Positions 26,984-36,091 of a stretch of DNA of 64,000 nucleotides are shown here, piece by piece. The notes under the pieces were generated by a model. It was not told the DNA's origin. It saw only the letters and a program-made list of their open reading frames with translations, and did no database searches. Position 1 is the stretch's first letter. Every line of letters starts with the position of its first letter. Source of the stretch: Ensifer sp. BR816 (GTDB lineage: Bacteria > Pseudomonadota > Alphaproteobacteria > Rhizobiales > Rhizobiaceae); contig NZ_KB905370.1 of the NCBI RefSeq assembly GCF_000378985.1, positions 1,845,830-1,909,829 of the forward strand, in the 5' to 3' direction. The position numbers were made by a program, and so were the translations under genes.

Positions 26984-29002
26984 TTGCCTACCACGCGCGT
27001 GCTCTGGGGCCAGATTATCGTCGTCCTCGTGATCGTGGCCCTCGCGATCTGGACGGCCACGCAGTGGACGGCCTGGCGGCTCGGGTTCCAGCCGCAATTG
27101 GGAATACCGTGGTTCGAGGTCGCCGGCCTGCCGGTCTATCCACCGCCGGCGCTGTTCTGGTGGTGGTACTTCTATGACGCCTATGCCCCCCACGTCTTCT
27201 TGGAAGGCGGCGCCATTGCCGCATCCGGCGGGTTGCTGGCGATTGCCGCCGCGATCGCCATGTCGATCTGGCGGGCGCGTGAAGCCAAGGACGTCCATAC
27301 CTATGGGTCCGCCCGCTGGGCCGCACGTGAGGAGATCGAGAGGGCCGGGCTGCTGGGCAATGACGGCGTCGTGCTTGGCCGCTATGACGACGCCTATCTC
27401 CGCCATGACGGCGCCGAGCATGTGCTCTGCTTTGCCCCGACCCGATCCGGCAAGGGCGTTGGCCTAGTCGTGCCGACGCTGCTGACCTGGCCGGGCTCGG
27501 CGATCGTCCACGACATCAAGGGCGAGAACTGGGAATTGACCGCCGGCTTCCGCGCCATGCATGGCCGCGTGCTGCTCTTCGATCCGACCAATCCTAACTC
27601 GGCCGCCTACAATCCGCTGCTGGAGGTACGGAAAGGCGAATGGGAGGTGAGGGACGTCCAAAACGTCGCCGATGTCCTGGTCGATCCCGAAGGCTCGCTT
27701 GAAAAGCGAAACCATTGGGAGAAGACCTCCCACTCGCTTTTGGTTGGCGCGATCCTGCATGTCCTTTATGCGGAGAAGGACAAGACGCTCGCCGGTGTCG
27801 CGGCCTTTCTCTCCGATCCCCGCCGGCCGATCGAGTCGACGCTCGCTGCGATGATGACGACGGCGCATCTGGGTGAGAAGGGGCCGCACCCGGTCATTGC
27901 AAGTGCCGCCCGCGAACTGCTCAACAAATCCGACAACGAGCGTTCTGGGGTGCTATCGACGGCGATGTCATTCCTCGGGCTCTACCGCGATCCGGTGGTG
28001 GCGACCGTCACGCGACGTTGCGACTGGCGAATTGCCGACATCGTCAGTGGTGAACAGCCTGCGACACTTTATTTGGTCGTGCCGCCCTCCGACATATCAA
28101 GGACCAAGCCGCTCGTCCGTCTCGTTCTCAACCAGATCGGCCGGCGACTGACGGAGGATCTACACGCGCGAGATAGTCGGCATCGCATGCTGATGATGCT
28201 CGATGAGTTTCCCGCACTCGGCCGCCTCGACTTCTTCGAGAGCGCGCTCGCCTTCATGGCGGGCTACGGCATCAAGGCCTTCCTGATCGCGCAAAGCCTC
28301 AACCAGATCGAGAAGGCTTATGGTCCCAACAATTCGATCCTCGACAACTGCCATGTGCGGGTGAGCTTCGCCACCAATGACGAACGCACCGCCAAGCGCG
28401 TTTCCGACTCGCTCGGCACGGCGACGGAGATGCGGGCGATGCAGAACTACGCCGGCCATCGGCTGGCGCCGTGGCTCTCACATCTGATGGTCTCGCGATC
28501 CGAGACGGCGCGGCCGCTGCTGACTCCCGGCGAGGTGATGCAGCTTCCGCCGGATGACGAAATCGTCATGGTTGCCGGCGTGCCACCGATCCGGACGAAA
28601 AAGGCGCGGTACTACGAGGATGCGCGGTTCAAGCAGCGTGTCCTTCCGGTTTCCTCCGCGCCGCATGTTGATGCAGCGCTCAGGACGGATGACTGGTCGT
28701 TACTGCGTCCGATCTCGGCCCCACTGCACGGGGAGCGGAGCAGCATAATCACCAACCAGACCGATGAAGAGGAAGCGGTTGATCCAGCCGATGATGCCGC
28801 CAATGCTGGCCTGCGCCGTGAGCCCGGCCTCGAGCAGCACAAGGATGTGGCGCCCCAGCCAGCTATGTCGCCTTTCAATGAGTTCGAGCCCGACATCAAC
28901 GAAGCGGAACGCGGTGCCGTGAACAATCAGGCGCTGGCGCGAAGCATGCGCCAGGTTGCGCGGCAGATTTCGCTGGATACCAACGACGGCATGGAGCTGT
29001 GA
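26984..29002 (+). CDS. traG: TraG/VirD4-type coupling ATPase
   Basis: 672 aa from TTG 26984. Two N-terminal membrane helices (about 7-27 and 75-97), Walker A FAPTRSGKGVGLVVPTLL, Walker B MLMMLDEFPALGRL, and the family segments LNKSDNERSGVLSTAMSFL and QSLNQIEKAYGPNNSILDNC. It delivers the relaxosome to the mating channel. The frame is open to 26885, but homologues begin with a short segment before LWGQIIVVLVIVALAI, and GGAAGGGAAC precedes the TTG, so TTG is chosen. An RHH gene follows after three bases. Confidence 0.92.
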   Translation: MPTTRVLWGQIIVVLVIVALAIWTATQWTAWRLGFQPQLGIPWFEVAGLPVYPPPALFWWWYFYDAYAPHVFLEGGAIAASGGLLAIAAAIAMSIWRAREAKDVHTYGSARWAAREEIERAGLLGNDGVVLGRYDDAYLRHDGAEHVLCFAPTRSGKGVGLVVPTLLTWPGSAIVHDIKGENWELTAGFRAMHGRVLLFDPTNPNSAAYNPLLEVRKGEWEVRDVQNVADVLVDPEGSLEKRNHWEKTSHSLLVGAILHVLYAEKDKTLAGVAAFLSDPRRPIESTLAAMMTTAHLGEKGPHPVIASAARELLNKSDNERSGVLSTAMSFLGLYRDPVVATVTRRCDWRIADIVSGEQPATLYLVVPPSDISRTKPLVRLVLNQIGRRLTEDLHARDSRHRMLMMLDEFPALGRLDFFESALAFMAGYGIKAFLIAQSLNQIEKAYGPNNSILDNCHVRVSFATNDERTAKRVSDSLGTATEMRAMQNYAGHRLAPWLSHLMVSRSETARPLLTPGEVMQLPPDDEIVMVAGVPPIRTKKARYYEDARFKQRVLPVSSAPHVDAALRTDDWSLLRPISAPLHGERSSIITNQTDEEEAVDPADDAANAGLRREPGLEQHKDVAPQPAMSPFNEFEPDINEAERGAVNNQALARSMRQVARQISLDTNDGMEL

Positions 29003-29005
29003 CTC

Positions 29006-29428
29006 ATGGTACCACGCGCTGACAAGAAACAGCGACTGTCGGCCTATCTTGATCCGGAGTTGAAGCGTCAGCTTGCCGATTTCGCGGAGCGGCGAGGGCA
29101 GTCTTGTTCTCTTGTGGCCGAGGCGGCAATTGCGTCGTTTCTCTCGCCAGATGCGGACGAGCGGAAGGAGGCAGGTCTTGCGAAGCGTCTCGATCGGATC
29201 GATCGCAATATGCAGCGGCTCGAGCGTGACATCAGCATCGCCAACGAAGCCTTTGCCCTTTTCATCCGCTTCTGGCTGAATTCGACCGCGTCTCTTCCGC
29301 CGGCCGCGCAAGCCGCGGCCCGTGCAACGGGTGGCGAGCGGTATGACAAGTTCCTTGAAGCACTCGGGCGGCGGCTCGCGGGAGGGCCAAGGCTTCACCA
29401 GGAAATTTTCGATGAGGTTGAATCTTGA
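29006..29428 (+). CDS. ribbon-helix-helix (CopG-type) protein of the transfer region
   Basis: 140 aa. The N-terminal ribbon-helix-helix (RLSAYLDPELKRQLADFAER, then SLVAEAAIASFL) is followed by a helical segment with a coiled-coil look (KRLDRIDRNMQRLERDI). In IncP-like and rhizobial ICE backbones such a gene stands between traG and trbB. It may regulate the trb genes or help at oriT. Here the trb genes are missing and the next sequence is transposon debris. Confidence 0.8.
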   Translation: MVPRADKKQRLSAYLDPELKRQLADFAERRGQSCSLVAEAAIASFLSPDADERKEAGLAKRLDRIDRNMQRLERDISIANEAFALFIRFWLNSTASLPPAAQAAARATGGERYDKFLEALGRRLAGGPRLHQEIFDEVES

Positions 29429-30184
29429 CTTTCCAAAGCGAGCCGAACCGGAAGAACGATACCGTCTTGAAGAGAGGCCCGCCGCTCGCGGCGCGCACCC
29501 ATGACAGCCGGGCGGTCGCAAGGACGACCAAGAATCCCGGGGACTCCTAGATTTCCGTGGGACGTGCAAGCCGGCCTTGCTCTTTGTGAGTTCACCCGAC
29601 GCCAGAGGATGTTCTCCTGAACAGCTTCAAGCAGTACTGCGTCGACGCGATTAAGTAGTCATTGTGGAATCATGCGTGGCGCGGGGGATATTGCTCGAAA
29701 GCTGCATGTTGTCCCGTTTAAATGACGTCAATTGTTGCCGCGCTATTCTCAAGGAGACCCTTTCAAGGGGACCAACAGGTTTTCCTTGGAGTTCCCCGTG
29801 CCTGCGTACGGGTCGCGCAATACCGAGCCGCCGCTAATAGGCTCAGCCCCCGTACCCTTCACATGCGGTTCTCGAGATACTCGTGTCAAGCGAACCGAGG
29901 AATTGCCCCCCCTATTGCCTCACCTAGGAATGTTACCGAGCGCAGCGAACGCCTGGGTGCCCGTATCACCTGCCGCCGCGACGGCAGGTGATACGGGCAA
30001 GCTCTTTATCCAGCCGCCATCAAGGATAATCAGCCCAGCCATTTCCATGCGCCAGGCTTTGACGAGCCGTTGCACCATTCTGATGTTCTTGTCTTTGAAG
30101 CGCGCCGGAGCTGTGCTTTTCCGAGCGCCAGTACAGGGATCGGCGAAGATCGCGGTGGCTCGTATGCTCGAACGGGGAGAAGGC
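29429..30184. other. debris region after the transfer genes, no intact gene
   Basis: About 750 bp with no credible coding frame; the trb operon expected here is absent. The most striking content is an 18-bp perfect hairpin (29958-29999). A short dyad-like run of repeated AAGGAGAC/AAGGGGAC lies near 29750. The 29732-30604 frame is a fusion of this debris with the IS110 remnant. Confidence 0.6.
29958..29999. repeat. 18-bp perfect inverted repeat
   Basis: TGCCCGTATCACCTGCCG (29958-29975) and CGGCAGGTGATACGGGCA (29982-29999) are exact reverse complements around CCGCGA. There is no T-run. It could be the end structure of a small mobile element, a regulatory hairpin or a bidirectional terminator. 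Confidence 0.7.
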
Positions 30185-30666
30185 ATGACTGATCAAAAAC
30201 ATTGTTATGCTGGCGTCAATGGGGCGTCGGAGAGCCATCATGTGTTCCTCACGGACGGTAAGCGTCGAAAAATCGGCAAAGGGTCTTTCAGGCACGGCGG
30301 CGAAGGGCTCGCCGAGATGGCCGCCTTGCTGATGGCGACGAGCGGCGCGGTTGAGAGGGACGCAATCCAGCTCGCAATTGAGGTGCCGCACGGCCCCGTG
30401 GTCGAGACGCTGATTGAGCGCGGGTTCAGGGTACATGCCATCAATCCGAAACAATGGATCGTTTCCGCGACCGCTTCACCCTGGTCGGCGACTGGCCAAC
30501 GCCATGTACCATTGGGCGCGCGTCGCCGTTCAATACGACCTCACACGGGCGCGCCCAGCGATCAGTCGCCGATGGCCTCCTCGCCGTCGCCTGCGCTATG
30601 CTGATCATGCTGAAAACTGGCACCACCTTCGACCCCTCTCTGGTCGCTCCAAAATCCGCTTGTTAA
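30185..30666 (+). pseudogene. IS110-family transposase remnant
   Basis: From ATG 30185 the N-terminal DEDD domain can be read (ASESHHVFLTDG, EGLAEMAALLMATSGAVE, IEVPHGPVVETLIERGF). The first catalytic Asp is replaced: YAGVNGASE where the family has YAGxDWASE. After INPKQ near 30452 the frame shifts (MDRFRDRFTLVG), the central part is deleted, and the C-terminal tail (RSVADGLLAVACAM, GTTFDPSLVAPKSAC) ends at 30666. The copy is dead. No terminal repeats are expected for this family. Confidence 0.75.
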
Positions 30667-30892
30667 ACGGTGGGGAGTCCCCCCGGCTGATGCCGGGAAC
30701 ACTTAATCCTGTGGCGGCACGAGCGAATGTCATTTTCTTGGGTACGACAGCCGGAATGGTTGGAGGTTCTACGACCTTTGTTGTACCACTTCTGAGCGGT
30801 CCACACGGGAAGGCTGGCCGAATGTTGCCGCCTGAGACCGTAGATAAGTCCATTGCTACGAAAGCGACAGTCTCCTCGCTGAAAGTAGCGCC

Positions 30893-30945
30893 ATTGTCAT
30901 TATACAATCTTATCAATTGACCGGACGCGCCGAAATTGTCATGCT
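30893..30945 (+). promoter_or_regulatory. shared 53-bp promoter element, copy A (upstream of the Lrp gene)
   Basis: Conserved core: ATTGTCATT at the start, CAATTGACC in the middle, AAATTGTCATG at the end; the spacing is identical to copies B (42544-42596, minus) and C (44474-44526). Hand count: 39 of 53 identical to C and 41 of 53 to B, most differences falling in a 10-bp stretch. TTGACC followed after 17 bp by CATGCT could be -35 and -10. The distance to the Lrp start is 68 bp. Confidence 0.75.
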
Positions 30946-31013
30946 ACCGAACGGTGGATCTGGAAAGGTCGCAACGCCAAATAGATCACCATGGCGCCGG
31001 TGGAGCAACGCTT

Positions 31014-31523
31014 ATGTACGGTTCGCGTAGATGGCCAGCAGTCGAGGTGGATTCAATTGATCTGCGGATCCTAATGGCCCTCGAAACAGATGGACGCATT
31101 CGCAAAAGCGAACTTGCGATGCAGGTCGGTCTATCAGCGAGCGCGTGCCTGGAGCGTATGCGTAAGCTCGAGAAAAAGAGACTGATTCTTAATTATCACG
31201 CAGAGATAAATGTTCGTTTATTGTCGCACGTTGACTTTTTCTTCACAGAACTAAAGCTTTTCCGCCATAGAGCGCATGATTTTGAAAAATTCGAACGATG
31301 CGTGAGGGCCAACAAAAAAATTATTGAATGCTTTGGCCTTGCAGGTGGGATAGATTACATAATCAAAGTTGTTTCAAAAAGCGCAACTGAATACCAAGTC
31401 ATCATCGACGATTTGCTCGTCTCTGAAGTTGGCGTCGAAAAGTATCTATCCTATGTAGTTACAAAGGTTGTCAAATCATCAAACTACACGCCAATATCAT
31501 CATTAGATTTTGTTTCTGAATAA
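31014..31523 (+). CDS. Lrp/AsnC-family transcriptional regulator
   Basis: 169 aa. N-terminal helix-turn-helix (VDSIDLRILMALETDGRI, KSELAMQVGLSASACLERM), then the RAM ligand-binding domain (IIECFGLAGGIDYIIKVVSK, YQVIIDDLLVSE). Lrp/AsnC proteins sense amino acids; a member (DoeX) regulates ectoine breakdown in Halomonas. This gene is 13 kb from the ectoine operon, but both have the same 53-bp promoter element, so a link is likely though unproven. ATG 31014 has GGTGGAG upstream; the frame opens further left without a better site. Codon use is more AT-rich than in the neighbouring backbone. Confidence 0.88.
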   Translation: MYGSRRWPAVEVDSIDLRILMALETDGRIRKSELAMQVGLSASACLERMRKLEKKRLILNYHAEINVRLLSHVDFFFTELKLFRHRAHDFEKFERCVRANKKIIECFGLAGGIDYIIKVVSKSATEYQVIIDDLLVSEVGVEKYLSYVVTKVVKSSNYTPISSLDFVSE

Positions 31524-31660
31524 GACTGCAGGATGATTGGGTTGGGACGTATGCCCCGGCGAAGCCGGTATCAGTCACAATTTGTTGGCAGATGGCTGAT
31601 GTAAGCCCGGTTTTCCCACTTGAGGCGCACGCACGTTCCTCACTGCTTGATCTGGCGCAC

Positions 31661-31690
31661 TGGCATCTCGTGTCTTAGGACGAGATGCCA
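31661..31690. terminator. hairpin between convergent genes
   Basis: TGGCATCTCGT (31661-31671) and ACGAGATGCCA (31680-31690) are exact inverted repeats with an 8-base loop, lying between the ends of the Lrp gene and the convergent hydrolase gene. Probably a bidirectional terminator, without a T-run on the plus strand. Confidence 0.5.
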
Positions 31691-31736
31691 GAAACACATC
31701 GGCTGCACTCAGTCACTCATTTGCCGCATTATGCAA

Positions 31737-33254
31737 TTATTCAAAGAGCCAATTTCGAAGTGGCTCATCGTTTTTGCATGAATCATCGACCTTCGCTCGA
31801 GGTGAACTGAGGAAAGCGGAAATTATTCTGTGACGGCACGGGCTGTCCGCACCGTGCCCCTGCCCTTGCAGTTCTACACGTTGCAGATTGGGCATCGTCT
31901 TCATCAGTATTTCGCTCCATCTTGTCCCGCAGCAAGTGTCTAGCTGACCGTGGAGTGCAAGGACCGGCAGGCCAACCACCGGTGGTGTGTTTAGATTAAC
32001 AGGCACGTCTGAATCCTCTCCCCACCACGCGCACAGCAGGTTCGGCTCAAAGCCCATCAAAGCCGGCTCACGCTTGATCATCGCGATCGATTCTTCAGGT
32101 GTCGGCCGATTTTTTCCCATATCACCGCACATGTGAGCCCAGAGGTGTCCGAGTGCCCAAGGCGGAGTCTCTGGCTGGACCTTGTCGATCGCGCCAAGAT
32201 TAAAGAACTCGTTCAACGAAGCATAATCGTCCCGTTTTATAGCTCCAAGCACTTTGGGTAGCAGATGGTAGTTGTCGGGAAGATAGATATACAGCTGGCT
32301 AAGAAATGCAGCGCCATCGATTCGGACCTTGCGCTGCCCGCCCGTTTCAGTGGACACGGTGGTTTCATAAGGTTTGGCATCAAGGATGGCCCGCACGCGG
32401 TCCACCTCGAACATATATCCAGGAAATCTCTGCGAACATTCTTTGCTTTCGCGCACGCAGGTTGCTAGAATGTCCGCATATACTTGTTTTAGGGTGAAAA
32501 ACTCGTCAATTGCAGGTCTGTTTCGGAGTTCATTGATCCACGGCCATCCGAGGACGGCCGATCGAACATGTGCTCCATGATATTTTAAGAATGACAGGAC
32601 CGTACCCGCACCGGTAGAGACGCCATAGAGATCGATGCTCTCATAACCGAGCGCTTCGCGGATCTCCTCGTAGTCTCTGACAATTTCGTAGTCTGTGTAC
32701 TTTGTGACGTCGACGCCATCTTTTTTTAGTTTGTGGTAACAAGCCTGAACATAGTCACTTTGCTGCTTGATGCGTGTATCGAGATCCACCGGATCGAACA
32801 CGTCGGGTGCGAATTGCCGCCAGTAGTGATTGATGGCGTTTAGTCCCGGACAATGTAAAGCAGGTCTTGCATACATGAAACCTCGCGGTTCGACGAGTAC
32901 GAGCCTCCGCGGTTTGATGTCCTCAAGCGTCGCCTGGATCTTCTCTTCATTTGCCAGGTGCGTCGCCCCCGGCCCTCCAAAAAAGAAAAAGACCGGAGTT
33001 AGTTGCGGGTCACTGTCTCCGTTACTTAAGACTGCAACCGGCAGCGTCACCGTTTTGCCGTTGGGATGATCCCAGTTCTCCTCTCCCGTGAACTCGTAGC
33101 ACGTGGCTCCGAGGGTCATTAAAGCTTCCGTTGCGCAGTGCGACTGCCTGAGCATGGATTGTGCAGCCGCCCCGGAGGTGAAGCCCACATAAAGCAGGGT
33201 TGCGGCCAAGGCTGTCACACCGAGCCACGAATGATGTCCAGAAAGCACTCTCAT
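31737..33254 (-). CDS. secreted alpha/beta hydrolase, S33/TAP-type peptidase
   Basis: 505 aa from ATG 33254, which has GGGAGG upstream and begins a signal peptide (cleavage about SGAAAQ, residue 31). The oxyanion-hole segment FFFFGGPGATH, the nucleophile elbow YGVSTGAG (GxSxG), the acid LHGQLDTCCG and the C-terminal His in GQGHGADSPCRH match the tripeptidyl/prolyl aminopeptidase-like branch with a TAP C-terminal domain. It should act in the periplasm on peptides or small esters. The longer frame to 33437 lacks a signal. Together with the peptide importer downstream it might supply substrates, but there is no direct proof. Confidence 0.8.
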   Translation of the reverse strand: MRVLSGHHSWLGVTALAATLLYVGFTSGAAAQSMLRQSHCATEALMTLGATCYEFTGEENWDHPNGKTVTLPVAVLSNGDSDPQLTPVFFFFGGPGATHLANEEKIQATLEDIKPRRLVLVEPRGFMYARPALHCPGLNAINHYWRQFAPDVFDPVDLDTRIKQQSDYVQACYHKLKKDGVDVTKYTDYEIVRDYEEIREALGYESIDLYGVSTGAGTVLSFLKYHGAHVRSAVLGWPWINELRNRPAIDEFFTLKQVYADILATCVRESKECSQRFPGYMFEVDRVRAILDAKPYETTVSTETGGQRKVRIDGAAFLSQLYIYLPDNYHLLPKVLGAIKRDDYASLNEFFNLGAIDKVQPETPPWALGHLWAHMCGDMGKNRPTPEESIAMIKREPALMGFEPNLLCAWWGEDSDVPVNLNTPPVVGLPVLALHGQLDTCCGTRWSEILMKTMPNLQRVELQGQGHGADSPCRHRIISAFLSSPRAKVDDSCKNDEPLRNWLFE

Positions 33255-33599
33255 AAGATTTCGATCCTCCCAACAGTAGTACGCCGGAAAGGATATGCGA
33301 CAATCACCACTTGTTTTTTCGGCGCACCGGAAATGTGCCGAATAAGTTACTGATATAGCTGCCGCGAAGCACAAAAAATTTCGCGGCTGGCGCCTTATGT
33401 TTTCACAACGAGCACGTGGCGGGCAGGAACACGACATCAGGCTGGATGGATCGCGTTGTGTACTAGGCGATTTACGTCGTTCTTAGAATCGCACCCAAGC
33501 CCTTGACACATTCAAGATGACGGCATTAGCTAGTGTGGGCGTGAGAGCAACTCTCAAATCCGCCGCATGCAGTCGCGCCCAAAGGGCCGGAAATGCTCA
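33255..33599. other. upstream region of the hydrolase gene, no gene seen
   Basis: About 345 bp holding the presumed promoter of the hydrolase on the minus strand and nothing else recognisable. The 53-bp element shared by other operons is not present here. Confidence 0.5.
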
Positions 33600-34260
33600 A
33601 GTTTAAGATCGCAAGCTAACGAACTCGCTCGGTGATTGATATCATAAAGCCTTGTGCAGCTGAGGCTTGTGTTCGTGATCGAAACCAGAACGGAGGCCCA
33701 CGATGACGGTTTCGACGTCCGGGATCGGGTTGACCGAGGCATAATCGTGCTTGTAGATTTTGGGCTTGCCGATGTCGCCGAGCAAGGATTTTGGTGTCCT
33801 TGGCGATGAAGCAGGATCCTTTTCGGTGGGCCATTCGAAGGGCTGTGGCGGCATGTCGATGCGGCCGAAGCGGATCTCGACGGCGGTGATGAGGCCTGCA
33901 CGTCCTCGCTTTTGATGCCTTCGGTGGTGGCGACAGGGGTGATTGCCTCGCACGGTCGCAACAATCGAGAGCTAAGGCAACGCGGGCCTTCTCCTTGTTG
34001 TCGCGTCGATCTCGAAGCCGTCTGGGCACCATCTGGTGTTTGAGCGCGCGACGGCGACCTGTTTTTTGGCCGCCGGCGATTGTGGGGGCTTCCTTGAGCA
34101 TTTCGCTCTCCATCGAAAGGCGCTGCAACTCTTGCACCTGGCCTGAAGTGCCCGGTATTTCGAAGCGGGGCCGACTTCTTTCTCGGCGGCCGTCGCGGTC
34201 AGCGCTCCGTGGAGGCCAGCCTGCGCCATGCGAACAACTGGTTCGGCTGAATACCATGGC
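33600..34260 (-). pseudogene. IS3-family transposase remnant
   Basis: Scattered pieces of an IS3-type OrfA/OrfB are read in different minus-strand frames: LQRLSMESEMLKEAPTIAGG (end of OrfA / start of OrfB), AVEIRFGRIDMPPQPFEWPT, then GSCFIAKDTK (the integrase-core segment around the second catalytic Asp), and KHDYASVNPIPDVETVIVGL. Several frameshifts and losses make it inactive. 34261-34459 shows no further feature. Confidence 0.6.
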
Positions 34261-34459
34261 GGGGCAACGAGGCTCACCGTAGTATTCGCCTCGCAGGTCT
34301 CATGGACCAGCTTCTGCGCCGTGCTCCAGCGCCGCTGTATCGCTCCGGAAATAGTGGGGAGGATGGCCGGGGCTTTCGGGCCATCTCACTCAATGTCAAT
34401 CTGACGGAACAGTTTAAGTGCGGTCGTTGCCCTTCAAGAGCAGCGACCGCATTGCGCAA

Positions 34460-36091
34460 CTAGGATATGGAACCCGCGAGCATCCGTTTTTTGGCTTGGG
34501 CCAGTGGATCCGGCACAGGAACAGAATTGATGAGCAGCCGCGTATAATCATCGCTTGGCGACGACATCACTTGGCGAGCGGAGCCAAGCTCCAGAAGCTG
34601 TCCGTGGCGCAGAACTCCCACGCGGTGCGCTATTTCTTCAACCACAGCCAGATCATGGCTAATGAACAGGGCCGCAAACCCCAGCTCCTTTTGCAATGCC
34701 CGGAACAGCTCAAGCACTTTGGCCTGGATCGAGACGTCCAGCGCTGAGGTTGGTTCGTCCGCCACGATGAACTCAGGATTCAGCGCAAGCGCACGCGCAA
34801 GACCGACCCGCTGCCGCTGCCCGCCTGATAGCTCTCCTGGATAACGCGTGGCCATCTCACGCGGTAGCTGCACCTGATCAAGCAACTCGAGCACGCGCGA
34901 TCTGAATTCTGACGACGAAGATAGCGCGCGATGCACACGCAGCGGCTCGCCGATACAGTCGAAAACCGTCATAAAGCGGTTGAAGGAAGAAGCCGGATCC
35001 TGAAAGACAAATCCCACGCGTCTGCGCAATTGGCGCAGGCTCTCACCTTTGACATGACGCAGATCAGCGCCAAAAAGCCGCATCGCGCCGCCTGTGACGG
35101 GCGAGAGCCCAACGACCGCCCGGCCGATCGTGCTCTTCCCTGACCCACTTTCACCGACAAGGCCCAAGACTTCGCCGGCTGCAATGTCGAAGCTAACGCT
35201 CTTTACCGCAGGCACTGGCGTTCTACCGAAGCGGCTGGGATAGGTGATCTCCAACTGATCGGCCACAAGAACCAGCCGCTCCCGGCTGGTGTTGTCGTCT
35301 TTCGCTGTCCCTTGACCCAAACGAGGCACTGCCGCTAACAACCTGCGAGTATAGTCTGCTTTCGGTGACGAAAACAGCGCAGTGCTAGAGGCTTCTTCGA
35401 CGATCCGGCCCTGGTACATTACCGCGACCCGGTCTGCGAGGTCCGCCACTACGCCTAAGTTGTGGGTGATGATCAGAATCGAACTACCCAACTCGTCCCT
35501 GCAGCGCCGCAGCAGATCAAGAATCCCTGCCTGGACGGTTACATCGAGCGCTGTAGTCGGCTCATCGGCAATGATGACCGCCGGGCGTAACGCCAGCGCC
35601 ATCGCTATCACAACGCGCTGTTTCTGACCGCCAGAGAGCTGGTGGGGGTAACAATCCACCCTCGTCTCGGGATCGGGGATGTCGACATCGCGCAGGAGTT
35701 CGACGGCGCGGGCGCGGCGTTCACGAGGATCCCGCATTCCGTGTGCCTTCAGCCCTTCACCGATCTGCCAGCCGATGGTGAAGACAGGATTGAGCGCGGT
35801 TGAGGGCTCCTGAAACACCATAGCTGCGGCTTCACCGCGAAGCCGCTCCAGATCGTTCGGAGAGGCTTCAAGCACGTTGTCTCCGGTCAGGCTGATCCGC
35901 CCATCGACAACAGCACCCTCGGGGAACATTTTGAGGACCGAACGCGCGGTCAGTGATTTGCCCGAACCACTCTCGCCCACCAAGGCGAGGATCTCACCCG
36001 GTCGCAATTCCAATGAGACATCGCGCACAGCCTCTACCGCGCCTCTGCCAAAGGAGATTTTCAAGTTCTCGATTTTGAGGGGCATATTCAT
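34460..36091 (-). CDS. dual ATP-binding subunit of a peptide-type ABC transporter (DppD-DppF fusion)
   Basis: 543 aa with two complete ATPase domains. Domain one: GESGSGKSLTARSVLK, FQEPSTALNPVFTIGWQI, LSGGQKQRV, IIADEPTTALDVTV. Domain two (from about 275): GESGSGKSTIGRAVV, FQDPASSFNRFMTVFD, LSGGQRQRVGLARAL, IVADEPTSALDVSI, ISHDLAVVEE. One gene thus replaces the DppD/DppF pair, a known arrangement. Its ATG overlaps the TAA/TAG end of the permease gene. Last gene of the minus-strand operon starting at 42245. Confidence 0.92.
   Translation of the reverse strand: MNMPLKIENLKISFGRGAVEAVRDVSLELRPGEILALVGESGSGKSLTARSVLKMFPEGAVVDGRISLTGDNVLEASPNDLERLRGEAAAMVFQEPSTALNPVFTIGWQIGEGLKAHGMRDPRERRARAVELLRDVDIPDPETRVDCYPHQLSGGQKQRVVIAMALALRPAVIIADEPTTALDVTVQAGILDLLRRCRDELGSSILIITHNLGVVADLADRVAVMYQGRIVEEASSTALFSSPKADYTRRLLAAVPRLGQGTAKDDNTSRERLVLVADQLEITYPSRFGRTPVPAVKSVSFDIAAGEVLGLVGESGSGKSTIGRAVVGLSPVTGGAMRLFGADLRHVKGESLRQLRRRVGFVFQDPASSFNRFMTVFDCIGEPLRVHRALSSSSEFRSRVLELLDQVQLPREMATRYPGELSGGQRQRVGLARALALNPEFIVADEPTSALDVSIQAKVLELFRALQKELGFAALFISHDLAVVEEIAHRVGVLRHGQLLELGSARQVMSSPSDDYTRLLINSVPVPDPLAQAKKRMLAGSIS

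Noticed and set aside
29722-30010. Possible group II intron or reverse-transcriptase remnant
   Set aside because: Some segments recalled intron-like sequence on the minus strand, but I could not find a domain V hairpin or any reverse-transcriptase motif.
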